64,000 nt of DNA from an uncultured Sphingomonas sp. (GCA_913776045.1 CAJYOI010000023.1:1-64000), one strand, 5' to 3'. Positions 23,369-31,472 are shown, counted from the stretch's first letter. Notes: generated by a model from the letters alone, not told the origin. Made by a program: numbers and translations.

Positions 23369-24820
23369 TTAAGGCTTGGCGTCCGCTTCTCTCGCAAACG
23401 GTACGTCGAAGGGTCCGGTGACGATCCGTCCGGTAATCTCGGGCTCACGATTATTCACATGCAGCACCAAGTCGCTTGACAGGATGAAGTAGGTGTCCGG
23501 CCCCGACGCATAGAGCGGTTCGCTGACGCCCTCCTTGAGGGAGATGGCCAAGCCCTGTCCGTCGCCAGTGATCGAGAATGACCCCAGATCGGGAATGGCG
23601 TAGTTCCCGATCAGCAGAGCGCGGGTTGCGGCCGGGATCGGTACACTCGCGCGCTCGATGCTGCGGTAGCTCGGCCAGCCATAGGCGGCGGCTACGCTGC
23701 GCGTGATCTCCATACCCAACTCGTTCCCTCGTGCGCCGTTCGTCATCACGGCCACGCCGTCGCCCGAGCCGGTGTAGGCGATCAGGAAGTTCTCGTACCC
23801 CGCGTTGCTGCCGCCATGCGAGAACGCGCGATCAGCGGGTGTCACGTGGACCTCGGGGCCTAGCCCATAATTGCCCTTGCCAGGCATAAGCATCGCGGTC
23901 GCCAGATAGCGGTCTAGAACGCGGCCATCAGCGCCGCGCGCGCTGTCGCGTACGGCGATCGCGTAGCGCAGCAAATCGCTTGGTGTGCTCCACAAACCAG
24001 CGGCAGCCAATTCAGGATAGGTGTGTGGCCCGCCGGGCACCAGCTTTCCCAGCCCGTCATGCGGCCATGCGACAGTTGCCAGCGAGGCGACATCGATTGG
24101 CTGAGAGAAGCTGCTGTGCGACATGCCGGCGGGTCGAAGCACCTCGTTTCGAAGAACCTCGGCGAACGGCCTGCCCGTCACATCCTCGATCAGTTTCTGG
24201 ATGACCGTGTAGCCACCCCCGGAATAGCGCCACATCGTCCCCGGCTTCGTATCCACAAAAACCGGCTTGGTGTTGGCTGGCGGACGTCCGGCAAGAACAT
24301 CGTCCACGCTCGGAACGGCGACCCCGGCGGCGTAGCCGGGGAAGCCATGAACCGTTGTCCCTGCCGTGTGCGCGAGTAACTCGCGCAGCGTGACGTGTTC
24401 GCCGGGCGGCACCGGCAGCTTCCATCCCTTGAGCAGCGCGTTGACATCACCGTCCAGCGTCAGGCGGTGTTGCTCGACGAGCCGCAACGCCGCCAGTGCC
24501 GTGACTGGCTTGCTGATCGAGCCGGCCTGGAAGAGCGTATCGGGCGTTACGGGTGCCCCACCCGCTCGCGTGACCCCGTACCCCTTCGACCAATCGATGG
24601 TGCCGCCATGCAGGACGGCAACGCTGACTCCGGGGACGTTCAGCCGGCGCATCTCCGTCATGATCGTTCGGCGCGGTGCCGGCGTTCCCGCCAGCACCAC
24701 GGCCGACGTCAGCCCCTCCTCCACGGCAACGATCTTCGATGACGCGGGACCAGCCTGCTGCGCAGCAGCGGGGACAGATATCACGGCCAGGACGTACGCT
24801 ACTCCAACCAGCTTCCTCAT
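23369..24820 (-). CDS. Serine hydrolase, beta-lactamase class C / PBP4-like fold
   Basis: A 483-residue exported protein. A signal peptide (MRKLVGVAYVLAVISVPAAA) precedes a beta-lactamase-fold domain with the SxxK nucleophile at 101-104 (AGSISKPVTALAALRLVEQ), a tyrosine motif YSGGGY near 200, and an HGG in place of the KTG box (FSHGGSNAGYENF). The C-terminal 90 residues (RALLIGNYAIPDLGSFSIT) form a small beta domain often found in such esterase/peptidase relatives. It is probably a periplasmic esterase or D-amino acid peptidase rather than a true beta-lactamase. A palindrome just upstream suggests repressor control. Confidence 0.88.
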   Translation of the reverse strand: MRKLVGVAYVLAVISVPAAAQQAGPASSKIVAVEEGLTSAVVLAGTPAPRRTIMTEMRRLNVPGVSVAVLHGGTIDWSKGYGVTRAGGAPVTPDTLFQAGSISKPVTALAALRLVEQHRLTLDGDVNALLKGWKLPVPPGEHVTLRELLAHTAGTTVHGFPGYAAGVAVPSVDDVLAGRPPANTKPVFVDTKPGTMWRYSGGGYTVIQKLIEDVTGRPFAEVLRNEVLRPAGMSHSSFSQPIDVASLATVAWPHDGLGKLVPGGPHTYPELAAAGLWSTPSDLLRYAIAVRDSARGADGRVLDRYLATAMLMPGKGNYGLGPEVHVTPADRAFSHGGSNAGYENFLIAYTGSGDGVAVMTNGARGNELGMEITRSVAAAYGWPSYRSIERASVPIPAATRALLIGNYAIPDLGSFSITGDGQGLAISLKEGVSEPLYASGPDTYFILSSDLVLHVNNREPEITGRIVTGPFDVPFAREADAKP

Positions 24821-24836
24821 CGCCCCGACTTTTCCT

Positions 24837-24854
24837 GTATTATTTCAGTAATAC
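24837..24854. promoter_or_regulatory. Palindromic operator-like site before the serine hydrolase gene
   Basis: GTATTA and TAATAC flank six bases (TTTCAG), a perfect 6-bp inverted repeat in an AT-rich patch 17 nt upstream of the start codon. Such TA-rich dyads are typical repressor operators, for example of TetR- or BlaI-type proteins. No regulator gene lies next to it. Confidence 0.5.
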
Positions 24855-25079
24855 ACTATGCCGTATTGCCCTGACACGCAAGCGCCTGTCCCGCTTCGAT
24901 GCCCGTCGCATCGCTGCTTCGAGGTTCCCGTTTCAACACCGTTATCGGGAAAGCGCGGGGCCTGACTGAGGGCATATCGAAAGCGCCGCGGCGAAGCCGG
25001 GTCGTCGGTCAGCGCCTTGGCGCTGCCGGCCGTCCTTGCTTGTTGGGATCGGCGCAGCCGCTCTCTTGCACGCTGCGCG

Positions 25080-25171
25080 GTGGGAGCCGGGACGACCCGG
25101 GGCGGAATCGTTGTGGCTGCTGCCTTCCGGCCCTGACCAGGTTGGCGACGACCCCGTCCGCCCGACTCCCG
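25080..25171 (-). ncRNA. ffs: Signal recognition particle RNA (4.5S, small bacterial type)
   Basis: On the minus strand the apical domain reads CCTGGTCAGGGCCGGAAGGC, then AGCAGCC, which matches the conserved Ffh-binding loops (GGTCAG and GGAAGGCAGCA). The 5' GGGAGTCGGGCGGAC pairs with the 3' GTCGTCCCGGCTCCC to close the rod. The length of about 92 nt is normal for bacteria without the Alu domain. The RNA joins Ffh to target membrane proteins. The 225 nt between it and the operator upstream of the serine hydrolase hold no supported gene. Ends are set by the terminal pairing. Confidence 0.92.
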
Positions 25172-25227
25172 CATGCCAGATAGGGGAGCCGGGCGGTGCG
25201 ATCAAGTCGCTGTTTTGCGACCCCGCT

Positions 25228-25533
25228 TTAGCGGCGGAAGCAGCGACGCTCCGGGCCGTACCAGCCATCGACCCAGACGCAGCGCACGCGATTGCCGCGC
25301 CAGCCGCGATCCCAACCACGGTTCCACCCGCTCCGGTTCCAGCCGCCCCGGTTCCAGCCGCGGTCGCCGCGCCAGCCGCGGTTCCAGTTACGACGGTCAT
25401 GCCCGCGCCCGCGGTCCCAGCCACGATCCCAGCCGCGGCCATCGTTCCAGCCATGACGCTGGGCCTGTGCAGGGGTCGGCGTCAGCGCCGTGGCGGCGAT
25501 CAGGCCGGCGGCGGCCATTGCGATCATCTTCAT
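25228..25533 (-). CDS. Secreted Trp/Gly/Arg/Asn repeat protein
   Basis: A 101-residue protein. A signal peptide (MKMIAMAAAGLIAATALTPTPAQAQ) is followed by a mature part made almost wholly of W, G, R, N and D in units such as GWDRG, WNRG and GWRGD. It ends VRCVWVDGWYGPERRCFRR with two cysteines. GAGGAG lies about 9 nt upstream of ATG 25533. The repeats are basic and aromatic. I recognise no functional family beyond small RcnB-like or glycine-rich periplasmic proteins. It stands alone between the SRP RNA and the ferredoxin gene. Confidence 0.8.
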   Translation of the reverse strand: MKMIAMAAAGLIAATALTPTPAQAQRHGWNDGRGWDRGWDRGRGHDRRNWNRGWRGDRGWNRGGWNRSGWNRGWDRGWRGNRVRCVWVDGWYGPERRCFRR

Positions 25534-25633
25534 GATCTTAACTCCTCTCGTACACGCCCGTTTACGCGGGCTCCTGTCGGGAAGAATGGATAGGCTGCTA
25601 TGCACGTTCCATGAATGAGATGTTATCTCCGGT

Positions 25634-25966
25634 TCATCGGCCGCGCATGTCGCGCGCCTCCGCCGGCACGCGCACGGTCAGACCGTCGATCGCGGGGGTC
25701 AGCTCGATCTGGCAGGCGAGCCGGCTGGTCCGCGTCGCGCCTGCGGCGAGGTCGAGCATGTCCTCCTCCTCTTCGCTCGCGCGCGGCAGTCGGTCGAAAT
25801 CCTCCGCTGCGACGATGACGTGACAGGTGGAGCAGGCCATCTGGCCTTCGCATGTTCCTTCCAGCGGTTGACCGTTCGCCTGGGCGACGCGGAGGAGTGA
25901 ATCGCCTTCCTCGCCGGTCACCTCCGACACACGTCCGTCGGGGCCGATCAGGCGCACGCGGATCAT
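25634..25966 (-). CDS. fdx: Adrenodoxin-type [2Fe-2S] ferredoxin
   Basis: A 110-residue ferredoxin with cysteines at 39, 45, 48 and 85 (GTCEGQMACSTCHV and RLACQI), the C-x5-C-x2-C-x36-C pattern of the Isc/adrenodoxin type. Such ferredoxins supply electrons for iron-sulfur assembly or to P450s. Its start overlaps the end of a cysteine desulfurase gene by 4 nt, which supports the iron-sulfur role. There is no signal peptide. The C-terminus ends shortly after the last strand. Confidence 0.92.
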   Translation of the reverse strand: MIRVRLIGPDGRVSEVTGEEGDSLLRVAQANGQPLEGTCEGQMACSTCHVIVAAEDFDRLPRASEEEEDMLDLAAGATRTSRLACQIELTPAIDGLTVRVPAEARDMRGR

Positions 25967-27042
25967 GCGGCGGCCCGCTGGCTATGCGCGGCGGTAGTGA
26001 TGCGGGTCATGGCGGCGTCGATCTCTTCAGGTGTCGTATAGCGGCCGAAGCCGATGCGGATGCTTTCGCGCGCCTGGATATCGCTCAAGCCGATGGCGCG
26101 CAGGACATGGCTTGGGCGACCCGACCCGCTGGCGCAGGCCGACCCGGCGGAAAAGGCGATGTCGCGCAGGTCGCTCATCAGCCGCGCGACGTCGAGGCCG
26201 GGCAGGCGAATGTTGAGGTTGCCGCGGTAGCGGTGCTCGCGCGATCCGTTGACCAGCCAGTCGGGGCCGAGATGGTCGAGCGCGCGATCGAACAGTTCGG
26301 CGACATGGGCCGCATTCTCCGCCTGACGCGCCTGCGCCACCTTTGCCGCAATGCCGAAGCCGACGCACAGTGCGGGGCTGAGCGTGCCCGATCGTCCGCC
26401 AGCCTCCTGCCCGCCGCCGTGCAGCAGAGTGCCGAGGGTGATGTTGTCGCGGATCCACAGCGCACCGATGCCCTTTGGCCCATGAATCTTGTGCGCGGAG
26501 ACGGCGATCATGTCGCAGGTGTCGGGAATGGGCACGCGACCATAGCCCTGCACCGCGTCACACAGGAACAGTGCGCCGGCGGCGTGGGCGATTTCGGCCA
26601 GTTCGGCGATCGGCTGGATCACACCGATCTCGTTATTGACCAGCATCGCGGCGACGAGCGCGGTGCCGGGGCGGATCGCGTCGCGCGCGGCGCTCAGGTC
26701 GACCAATCCGTCGCGGCCGACCGGCAGGACGGTGCAATCGGCGCGGGTCTGCGCGGTTTCCAGCACCGCGGCATGTTCGGTGGCGAGCGTGACGACGGGG
26801 CCGGCGACGCCCTTGATCGCCCAATTCAGTGCCTCGGTCGCGCCGCTGGTGTCGCTGACCGTGCCGCCGGTGGGTAACAGGCCAGCCACCTGCGCGCGGG
26901 CGACTTCGACCGCGGCCCTGGCCTTGCGCCCCGCGGCGTGAGGGGAATGGGGGTTGGCGAAACCGTCGCGCAGCCACGGCGCCATCGCGTCGAACGCCTG
27001 CGGAGCGAGCGGCGTCGTCGCCTGGTAATCGAGGTAGATCAC
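25963..27042 (-). CDS. Cysteine desulfurase (NifS/IscS class), second of two
   Basis: A 359-residue PLP enzyme that removes sulfur from cysteine for iron-sulfur and thio-cofactor synthesis. It starts MIYLDYQATTPLAPQAFDAM. The PLP lysine is in SAHKIHGPKGIGA and the active cysteine in SAGSACASGSGRPSHVL, both intact. It is a class I (IscS-like) enzyme by sequence but is about 40 residues shorter than IscS. It lies between a second cysteine desulfurase and a ferredoxin, each overlapping by 4 nt. The pair of non-identical desulfurases in one operon is unusual. Confidence 0.93.
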   Translation of the reverse strand: MIYLDYQATTPLAPQAFDAMAPWLRDGFANPHSPHAAGRKARAAVEVARAQVAGLLPTGGTVSDTSGATEALNWAIKGVAGPVVTLATEHAAVLETAQTRADCTVLPVGRDGLVDLSAARDAIRPGTALVAAMLVNNEIGVIQPIAELAEIAHAAGALFLCDAVQGYGRVPIPDTCDMIAVSAHKIHGPKGIGALWIRDNITLGTLLHGGGQEAGGRSGTLSPALCVGFGIAAKVAQARQAENAAHVAELFDRALDHLGPDWLVNGSREHRYRGNLNIRLPGLDVARLMSDLRDIAFSAGSACASGSGRPSHVLRAIGLSDIQARESIRIGFGRYTTPEEIDAAMTRITTAAHSQRAAA

Positions 27043-28139
27043 AGCAATTCTTCGGCCGGGCCACTCCGCGCACGCAGATCGCGGGCGACGCTGGCCCAGG
27101 CGGTGATGAAGCGTTCGACGTCCGCCGGCGTCGTGCCGCGCGAAAAGCTGACGCGGACGACCTCGCCCGCGGCTGCCCCTTCCCAGCCCATATGGGCCAG
27201 CACATGGCTCGGCCGCATCGTGCCCGACGAGCAGGCCGAACCCGCCGATACCGCGATGCCGGCCAGATCGAAGCGTATGAGCTGCGCCGCCGCCGATAGC
27301 CCCGGCATTCGATAGGAGGCGATGTGTGGGGCGCGGAGCGACTGACCCGCGACGATCTCGCCGCCGAGCACCTCGATCGCCGAATCGAGCCGCGCGCGCA
27401 GCGTCGCCATCGCGGCTAAGTCCTCGCCGACCGCGACCGCCGCGGCGAAACCCAGCGCGGCGGGCATGTTCTCGGTCCCGCCGCGATAGCCCCGCTCCTG
27501 TCCGCCGGTCGGCAGCAGCAGGGCGAGATCGCGGATCAGCAGGCCGCCGATGCCCGCCGGGCCGCCGCGTTTATGACCGGAAATCGCGATCATGTCGGCG
27601 ACCTCCTGCGGCGGATGGTCGTTCCATGCGGCGGGCATCTGCGCGGCATCGACGAACAGCTTGCCGCCGGCGGCGTGGACGATCTCGGCGATGTCGGCGA
27701 TCGGCTGGATCACGCCCGTCTCGCTGTTCGCCCATTGCACCGCGACCAGCGCGGGCGCTGGCGCGACGGCCAGTTCGTGGCCGAGCACGCCCAGGTCGAG
27801 CATGCCGTCCGCGCGCACCGCCAGCCGTACCGCTTCGGGTGCGGCGCGCAGCACCGCCTCATGCTCGGTCGCGCCGACCAGCACCGACGCCACCTGCGCG
27901 CGGGTCAGCGCCATCGCGATCGCTTCGGTGGCCCCGCTGGTCAGGATCAGCTCGCCCGGCCAGCGATACGCCGTCTTCAGCACGTTGCGTGCGCTCTCCA
28001 GCATCGCCCGCGCCGCGCGCCCCTCGGCATGGGGGGACGACGGGTTTGCCCAGCCGGCAAGCCCGCGCACGACCGCCTCAGCAGCCTGGGGCAGCATCGG
28101 CGTGGTCGCGGCGTGATCGAGATAGAGACGGTTGCTCAC
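27039..28139 (-). CDS. Cysteine desulfurase family protein, first of two
   Basis: A 366-residue PLP enzyme of the NifS/IscS class, starting MSNRLYLDHAATTPMLPQAA. The PLP lysine is in SGHKRGGPAGIGG and the active cysteine in SAGSACSSGTMRPSHVL. It is homologous to the next gene but clearly diverged (PIADIAEIVHAAGGKLFVDAA against PIAELAEIAHAAGALFLCDAV). It is the first gene of the operon desulfurase-desulfurase-fdx and divergent from the hydrolase-fold gene. In related genomes such enzymes sit near suf genes; none is in this window apart from sufE at 4958. Confidence 0.92.
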   Translation of the reverse strand: MSNRLYLDHAATTPMLPQAAEAVVRGLAGWANPSSPHAEGRAARAMLESARNVLKTAYRWPGELILTSGATEAIAMALTRAQVASVLVGATEHEAVLRAAPEAVRLAVRADGMLDLGVLGHELAVAPAPALVAVQWANSETGVIQPIADIAEIVHAAGGKLFVDAAQMPAAWNDHPPQEVADMIAISGHKRGGPAGIGGLLIRDLALLLPTGGQERGYRGGTENMPAALGFAAAVAVGEDLAAMATLRARLDSAIEVLGGEIVAGQSLRAPHIASYRMPGLSAAAQLIRFDLAGIAVSAGSACSSGTMRPSHVLAHMGWEGAAAGEVVRVSFSRGTTPADVERFITAWASVARDLRARSGPAEELL

Positions 28140-28248
28140 GGGACTCCTGATTCGATTTCGTTGCGCCCGCGTGGCGGCTTCTTATATAGCGCCCGCTTTC
28201 CCACGCGCCATTCCAACGCGCCAGCCTCCTTCGCAGGTTCCGAACGTC

Positions 28249-28905
28249 ATGCCAGAAGTCATTTTCCCCGGTCCCGAAGGTCGCCTGGAGGGACGTTTCG
28301 CCCCCGCCCCCAAGCCGCGCGCGCCCGTCGCCATGATCCTGCATCCGCACCCGATGTCGGGGGGCACGATGAACAACCGCATCGTGCAGGAACTCTACAA
28401 GACCTTCCAGCGCCGCGGCTTCGCGACGCTGCGCTTCAACTTCCGCGGTGTCGGCAAGAGCCAGGGCGTGTTCGACAACGGCGTCGGCGAACTGTCGGAC
28501 GCGGCAAGCGCGCTCGACTGGGTGCAGAGCTTCCACCCCGAGGCGTCGACCACCTGGGTCGCCGGCTTCGGCTTCGGCGCCTGGATCGGCATGCAGCTGC
28601 TGATGCGCCGCCCGGAAATCCGCGGCTTCATCTCGGTCGCGCCGCCGGCGAACATGTTCGACTTCACCTTCCTGGCGCCCTGCCCCTCGTCGGGCATCAT
28701 CATCCAGGGCGAGGCGGACGAAGTGGTCACGCCGATCGCGGTGCAGAAGCTGGTCGACAAGCTGCGCACCCAGAAGCACATCACCATCCACCACGACACC
28801 ATCCCGGGCGCGAACCATTTCTTCGAGCATGAGATGGAACAGCTGATGGGCAGCGTGGACAAGTATCTGGATATGCGGCTCGACCCGAATTCGCCTATCA
28901 AGTGA
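28249..28905 (+). CDS. Alpha/beta-hydrolase-fold protein lacking the nucleophile serine
   Basis: A 218-residue protein of the short COG2945-like alpha/beta hydrolase group. It contains the oxyanion-side segment HPHPMSGGTMNNR, and the acid and base of the triad appear as D157 (GEADEVV) and H190 (GANHFFEH). The nucleophile elbow reads GFGFG at 106-110, with Gly108 where Ser is expected. It may therefore be non-catalytic or use another chemistry. ATG 28249 is chosen because the upstream part of the open frame has no family similarity. It is divergent from the cysteine desulfurase operon. Confidence 0.87.
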   Translation: MPEVIFPGPEGRLEGRFAPAPKPRAPVAMILHPHPMSGGTMNNRIVQELYKTFQRRGFATLRFNFRGVGKSQGVFDNGVGELSDAASALDWVQSFHPEASTTWVAGFGFGAWIGMQLLMRRPEIRGFISVAPPANMFDFTFLAPCPSSGIIIQGEADEVVTPIAVQKLVDKLRTQKHITIHHDTIPGANHFFEHEMEQLMGSVDKYLDMRLDPNSPIK

Positions 28906-28951
28906 GCTTAGCGCAGCGGATTGGCGACAAGCTAATCCGCGTCGCGGCGCC

Positions 28952-29017
28952 AAGTCCGGCCGGCGGTGCAGCGCACCGGCCGACGGCATCGGCTCTGCCG
29001 ATGCCGGCTCCGGACTT
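28952..29017. repeat. Palindromic three-way-junction element
   Basis: An outer 8-bp stem (AAGTCCGG 28952-28959 with CCGGACTT 29010-29017) encloses two hairpins. The first is 28961-28982, nine pairs with one bulge and an AGC loop. The second is 28984-29006, ten perfect pairs with a TCT loop. Only about five bases are unpaired at the junction. It lies between the converging hydrolase gene and a small membrane protein gene. It may be a terminator, a REP-type unit or a structured RNA. Confidence 0.75.
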
Positions 29018-29038
29018 TGAGGAAGAAGACGAACAGCC

Positions 29039-29062
29039 CTTCGACAAGCGCAGGGCGAACGG
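29039..29062 (+). repeat. Short dispersed repeat (CTTCGACAAG type)
   Basis: The 24-mer starting CTTCGACAAGCGCAGGGCGA matches 58924-58947 at 21 of 24 positions. It is a common intergenic motif type in proteobacteria. Here it lies between the three-way-junction element and the small membrane protein gene. Confidence 0.55.
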
Positions 29063-29137
29063 CTGGGTGGCCAAGCTCATCTTGCCCCCGACTAACCCTT
29101 TCTGCCTTCGCAAAGGGCCGTCATCCGGCGAAACGCC

Positions 29138-29320
29138 TTACAGCGTCCAGATGAGCACATTTCCCACCAAGACCACCGCGCAGACGAGCATCAGCACGCC
29201 TTTCGTGCGGCTCTCGCCGCCTGCGCGCACCAGGCGGATGCCGCCGAAGGTCAATGCGAAGACCGCGAGCATCGTGATGGTCGGGGCGAGCTTGGCGATG
29301 GCGTCCATGGCGCGGCCCAT
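29138..29320 (-). CDS. Small two-span membrane protein
   Basis: A 60-residue protein, MGRAMDAIAKLAPTITML onward, with two hydrophobic helices (about 13-30 and 41-58) separated by a polar RAGGESRTKG loop. AAGG lies 5 nt before ATG 29320, which supports this start over a longer open frame. The family is unknown to me. It converges with the hydrolase-fold gene and is divergent from the ferredoxin-NADP reductase gene. Confidence 0.65.
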   Translation of the reverse strand: MGRAMDAIAKLAPTITMLAVFALTFGGIRLVRAGGESRTKGVLMLVCAVVLVGNVLIWTL

Positions 29321-29453
29321 CGCACCCTTGCGATTGACTCGCAACACTCGACCCGCCGGCTCGCGTCTGCTAAGGGCGCCGCGCATTCCGACAGGCCGAT
29401 GATTTCTCGCGAGGATACCCCCCCGCGCCACCAATGTAAGGACTATTTCGCCG

Positions 29454-30266
29454 ATGAGCGATTCGATCGCCGCCCCGACCGTGCTTGAACCGACCGCCGC
29501 GCTGACCGTCGAGACGGTGACCAAGGTTCATCACTGGAACGAGCATCTGTTCAGCTTCGCGATCACGCGCCCGGCGAGCTTCCGCTTCCGTTCGGGCGAG
29601 TTCGTGATGATCGGCCTGCAAGGGGAAAACCGCCCGCTGCTGCGTGCCTATTCGGTCGCATCGCCGTCGTGGGACGAGGAACTCGACTTCCTGTCGATCA
29701 AAGTCGAGGACGGCCCGCTGACGTCGCGCCTGCAGACGATCCAGATCGGCGACCAGATCTACCTCGGCCGCAAGCCGACCGGCACGCTGGTCACCGACGC
29801 GCTGACGCCGGGCAAGCGGCTGTTCCTGCTGGCGACCGGCACGGGGCTGGCCCCGTTCCTCAGCCTGATCCGCGACCCGGACGTGTACGACATGTTCGAA
29901 CAGGTCATCGTCGTCCATTCCGTCCGCCGGGTGAGCGACCTAGCGTATCGCGAAGTGCTCGAAGCGAAGCTGGCAGGCGATCCGCTGGTCGAGGAACAGG
30001 CCGCCGCGCAGCTTCATTACGTGCCGACCGTGACCCGCGAGGACTTCCCCAGCCGGAAGCGCATCGGGACGATGATCGAGGACGGGTCGCTGTTCGACGG
30101 GATTCCGGGCGACGCGACGCTCGATCCGGCGAGTGACCGCGTGATGCTGTGCGGCAGCATGGCGATGATCCGCGACACCGCGGCGATGCTCGACGGGATG
30201 GGGTTCACCGAAGGGTCGAACGCGAATCCGGGCGATTATGTGATCGAGCGGGCTTTCGTCGGGTGA
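29454..30266 (+). CDS. fpr: Ferredoxin--NADP(+) reductase
   Basis: A 270-residue flavoprotein of the bacterial (subclass I) ferredoxin-NADP reductase group. The FAD-binding segment is RPLLRAYSVASPSWDEEL, the nucleotide site is LLATGTGLAPFLSLI, and the C-terminus is YVIERAFVG, typical of the bacterial enzyme. It moves electrons between NADPH and ferredoxin or flavodoxin in oxidative defence and biosynthesis. It begins with a 10-residue extension before the core. The family B repeat follows the gene. Confidence 0.94.
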   Translation: MSDSIAAPTVLEPTAALTVETVTKVHHWNEHLFSFAITRPASFRFRSGEFVMIGLQGENRPLLRAYSVASPSWDEELDFLSIKVEDGPLTSRLQTIQIGDQIYLGRKPTGTLVTDALTPGKRLFLLATGTGLAPFLSLIRDPDVYDMFEQVIVVHSVRRVSDLAYREVLEAKLAGDPLVEEQAAAQLHYVPTVTREDFPSRKRIGTMIEDGSLFDGIPGDATLDPASDRVMLCGSMAMIRDTAAMLDGMGFTEGSNANPGDYVIERAFVG

Positions 30267-30338
30267 TGTGAACGGCGTTCTGGCCCGCGTCCGAACGCCG
30301 TCGTCCCCGCGACTATACCAAAGGTCGCAAAGACAGGT

Positions 30339-30429
30339 TGTTCCCCGGCGAAGGCCGGGGCCCAGGTGCGGACGATAGCCGCAACGCCCTGCTTAGCTTC
30401 ACCTGGACCCCGGCCTTTGCCGGGGAACA
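30339..30429. repeat. REP-like inverted repeat (family B)
   Basis: TGTTCCCCGGCGAAGGCCGG-type sequence at 30339-30367 is matched by its reverse complement at 30401-30429, with a 33-nt spacer. It lies between the converging fpr and threonine dehydratase genes. A related unit occurs at 62702-62783. Confidence 0.78.
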
Positions 30430-30460
30430 GGCTTGGTCGTCTCGACCGTACCGGCGGAAG

Positions 30461-31429
30461 TTAATCCGGACCAGCCAACACCGTCGCATAGGCCTCCGGG
30501 TCGGCATTCCCGCCCGATACCAGCACCAGCATATTCTCCTGCGGCTCGACCTTGCCCGCCAGCAGCGCCGCGATTCCGACCGCGCCGCCCGGCTCCACCA
30601 CCAGTCGCAGTTTCGCCGCCGCCCAGCGCTGCGCCGCACGGATTTCGGCTTCCGTCACCGCCACGCCCGTAGCACCCCGGCGGGAGAGGACATCGAAGGT
30701 CAGCTGCGACACCCGCTTCGTCTGAAGCGAATCGCACGAGGTGTAGGGCGCATCCGCCGGCACTTCCTCGATCCAGCCTGCCTCCAGGCTGCGGCGCATG
30801 TCGTCCCAGCCTTCGGGTTCGACTACCGTGATCGTCGCCTCGGGTAGTGCGAGCGCCAATCCCGCCGACAGGCCCCCGCCACCGCAGGGCGTCACGACAT
30901 GTTCGACCGGCCCCCAGCCGATCTCCTCGAACTGATCCTCCGCCTCGATCCCCGCGCTGCCCTGCCCCTCGATCACCCACGCGTCGTCGAAGCTCGGCAC
31001 CAGCACCGCGCCGCGCGCGTGGGCCAGATGCGCGGCGATCTTTTCGCGGCTGTCGGTGAAGCGATTGCAGCCGACGACTTCGGCGCCCAGTGCCAGCGTC
31101 GAGTCGCGTTTCACCTTCGGCGCATCGTCGGGCATCACGATGACGGCGGGCATACCCAACTCGCGCGCGGCCCAGGCGACGCCCTGCGCGTGGTTGCCGG
31201 ACGAAAACGCAACGACGCCTTTCTTGCGCGCATCCTCGTCGACCGCGGTCAGACGATGCCACGCACCGCGGATCTTGAACGCGCCGATCGGTTGCAGCGA
31301 CTCGGCCTTGAAGGCCAGTTCGACCCCACGAATCTCGGCACGCAGCAACGGTGTCGGGGGCAGCAGATCGGCCATCTTGGCCGCGGCGTCGCGCACGCCG
31401 GCGCGGGTGGGTTGTCGTACGATTGTCAC
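30461..31429 (-). CDS. Threonine/serine dehydratase-like PLP enzyme
   Basis: A 322-residue fold type II PLP enzyme. The PLP lysine is in PIGAFKIRGAWHRL, the substrate loop is FSSGNHAQGVAWAA, and the glycine-rich phosphate loop is TPCGGGGLSAGLA. This set is that of serine/threonine dehydratase and serine racemase. It has no C-terminal ACT-like regulatory domain, so it is the short catabolic type. GTG 31429 (VTIVRQPTRAGV) is taken as start since homologues begin here; a TTG 10 codons upstream is possible. It is divergent from the decarboxylase leader. Confidence 0.88.
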   Translation of the reverse strand: MTIVRQPTRAGVRDAAAKMADLLPPTPLLRAEIRGVELAFKAESLQPIGAFKIRGAWHRLTAVDEDARKKGVVAFSSGNHAQGVAWAARELGMPAVIVMPDDAPKVKRDSTLALGAEVVGCNRFTDSREKIAAHLAHARGAVLVPSFDDAWVIEGQGSAGIEAEDQFEEIGWGPVEHVVTPCGGGGLSAGLALALPEATITVVEPEGWDDMRRSLEAGWIEEVPADAPYTSCDSLQTKRVSQLTFDVLSRRGATGVAVTEAEIRAAQRWAAAKLRLVVEPGGAVGIAALLAGKVEPQENMLVLVSGGNADPEAYATVLAGPD

Positions 31430-31472
31430 GGTTCGACCCTGCCGGAAAATCCGGTGCAACGAAACTCTTTAC

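Noticed and set aside
24845..25174. 109-residue minus-strand open frame over the SRP RNA region
   Set aside because: It coincides with the 4.5S RNA and its flank. The RNA has all conserved loops, and the peptide has no family.
28902..29402. 166-residue plus-strand open frame after the hydrolase-fold gene
   Set aside because: It spans a palindrome, a dispersed repeat and the complement of a small membrane protein gene that has a good ribosome-binding site. No hydrophobic or conserved pattern supports it.
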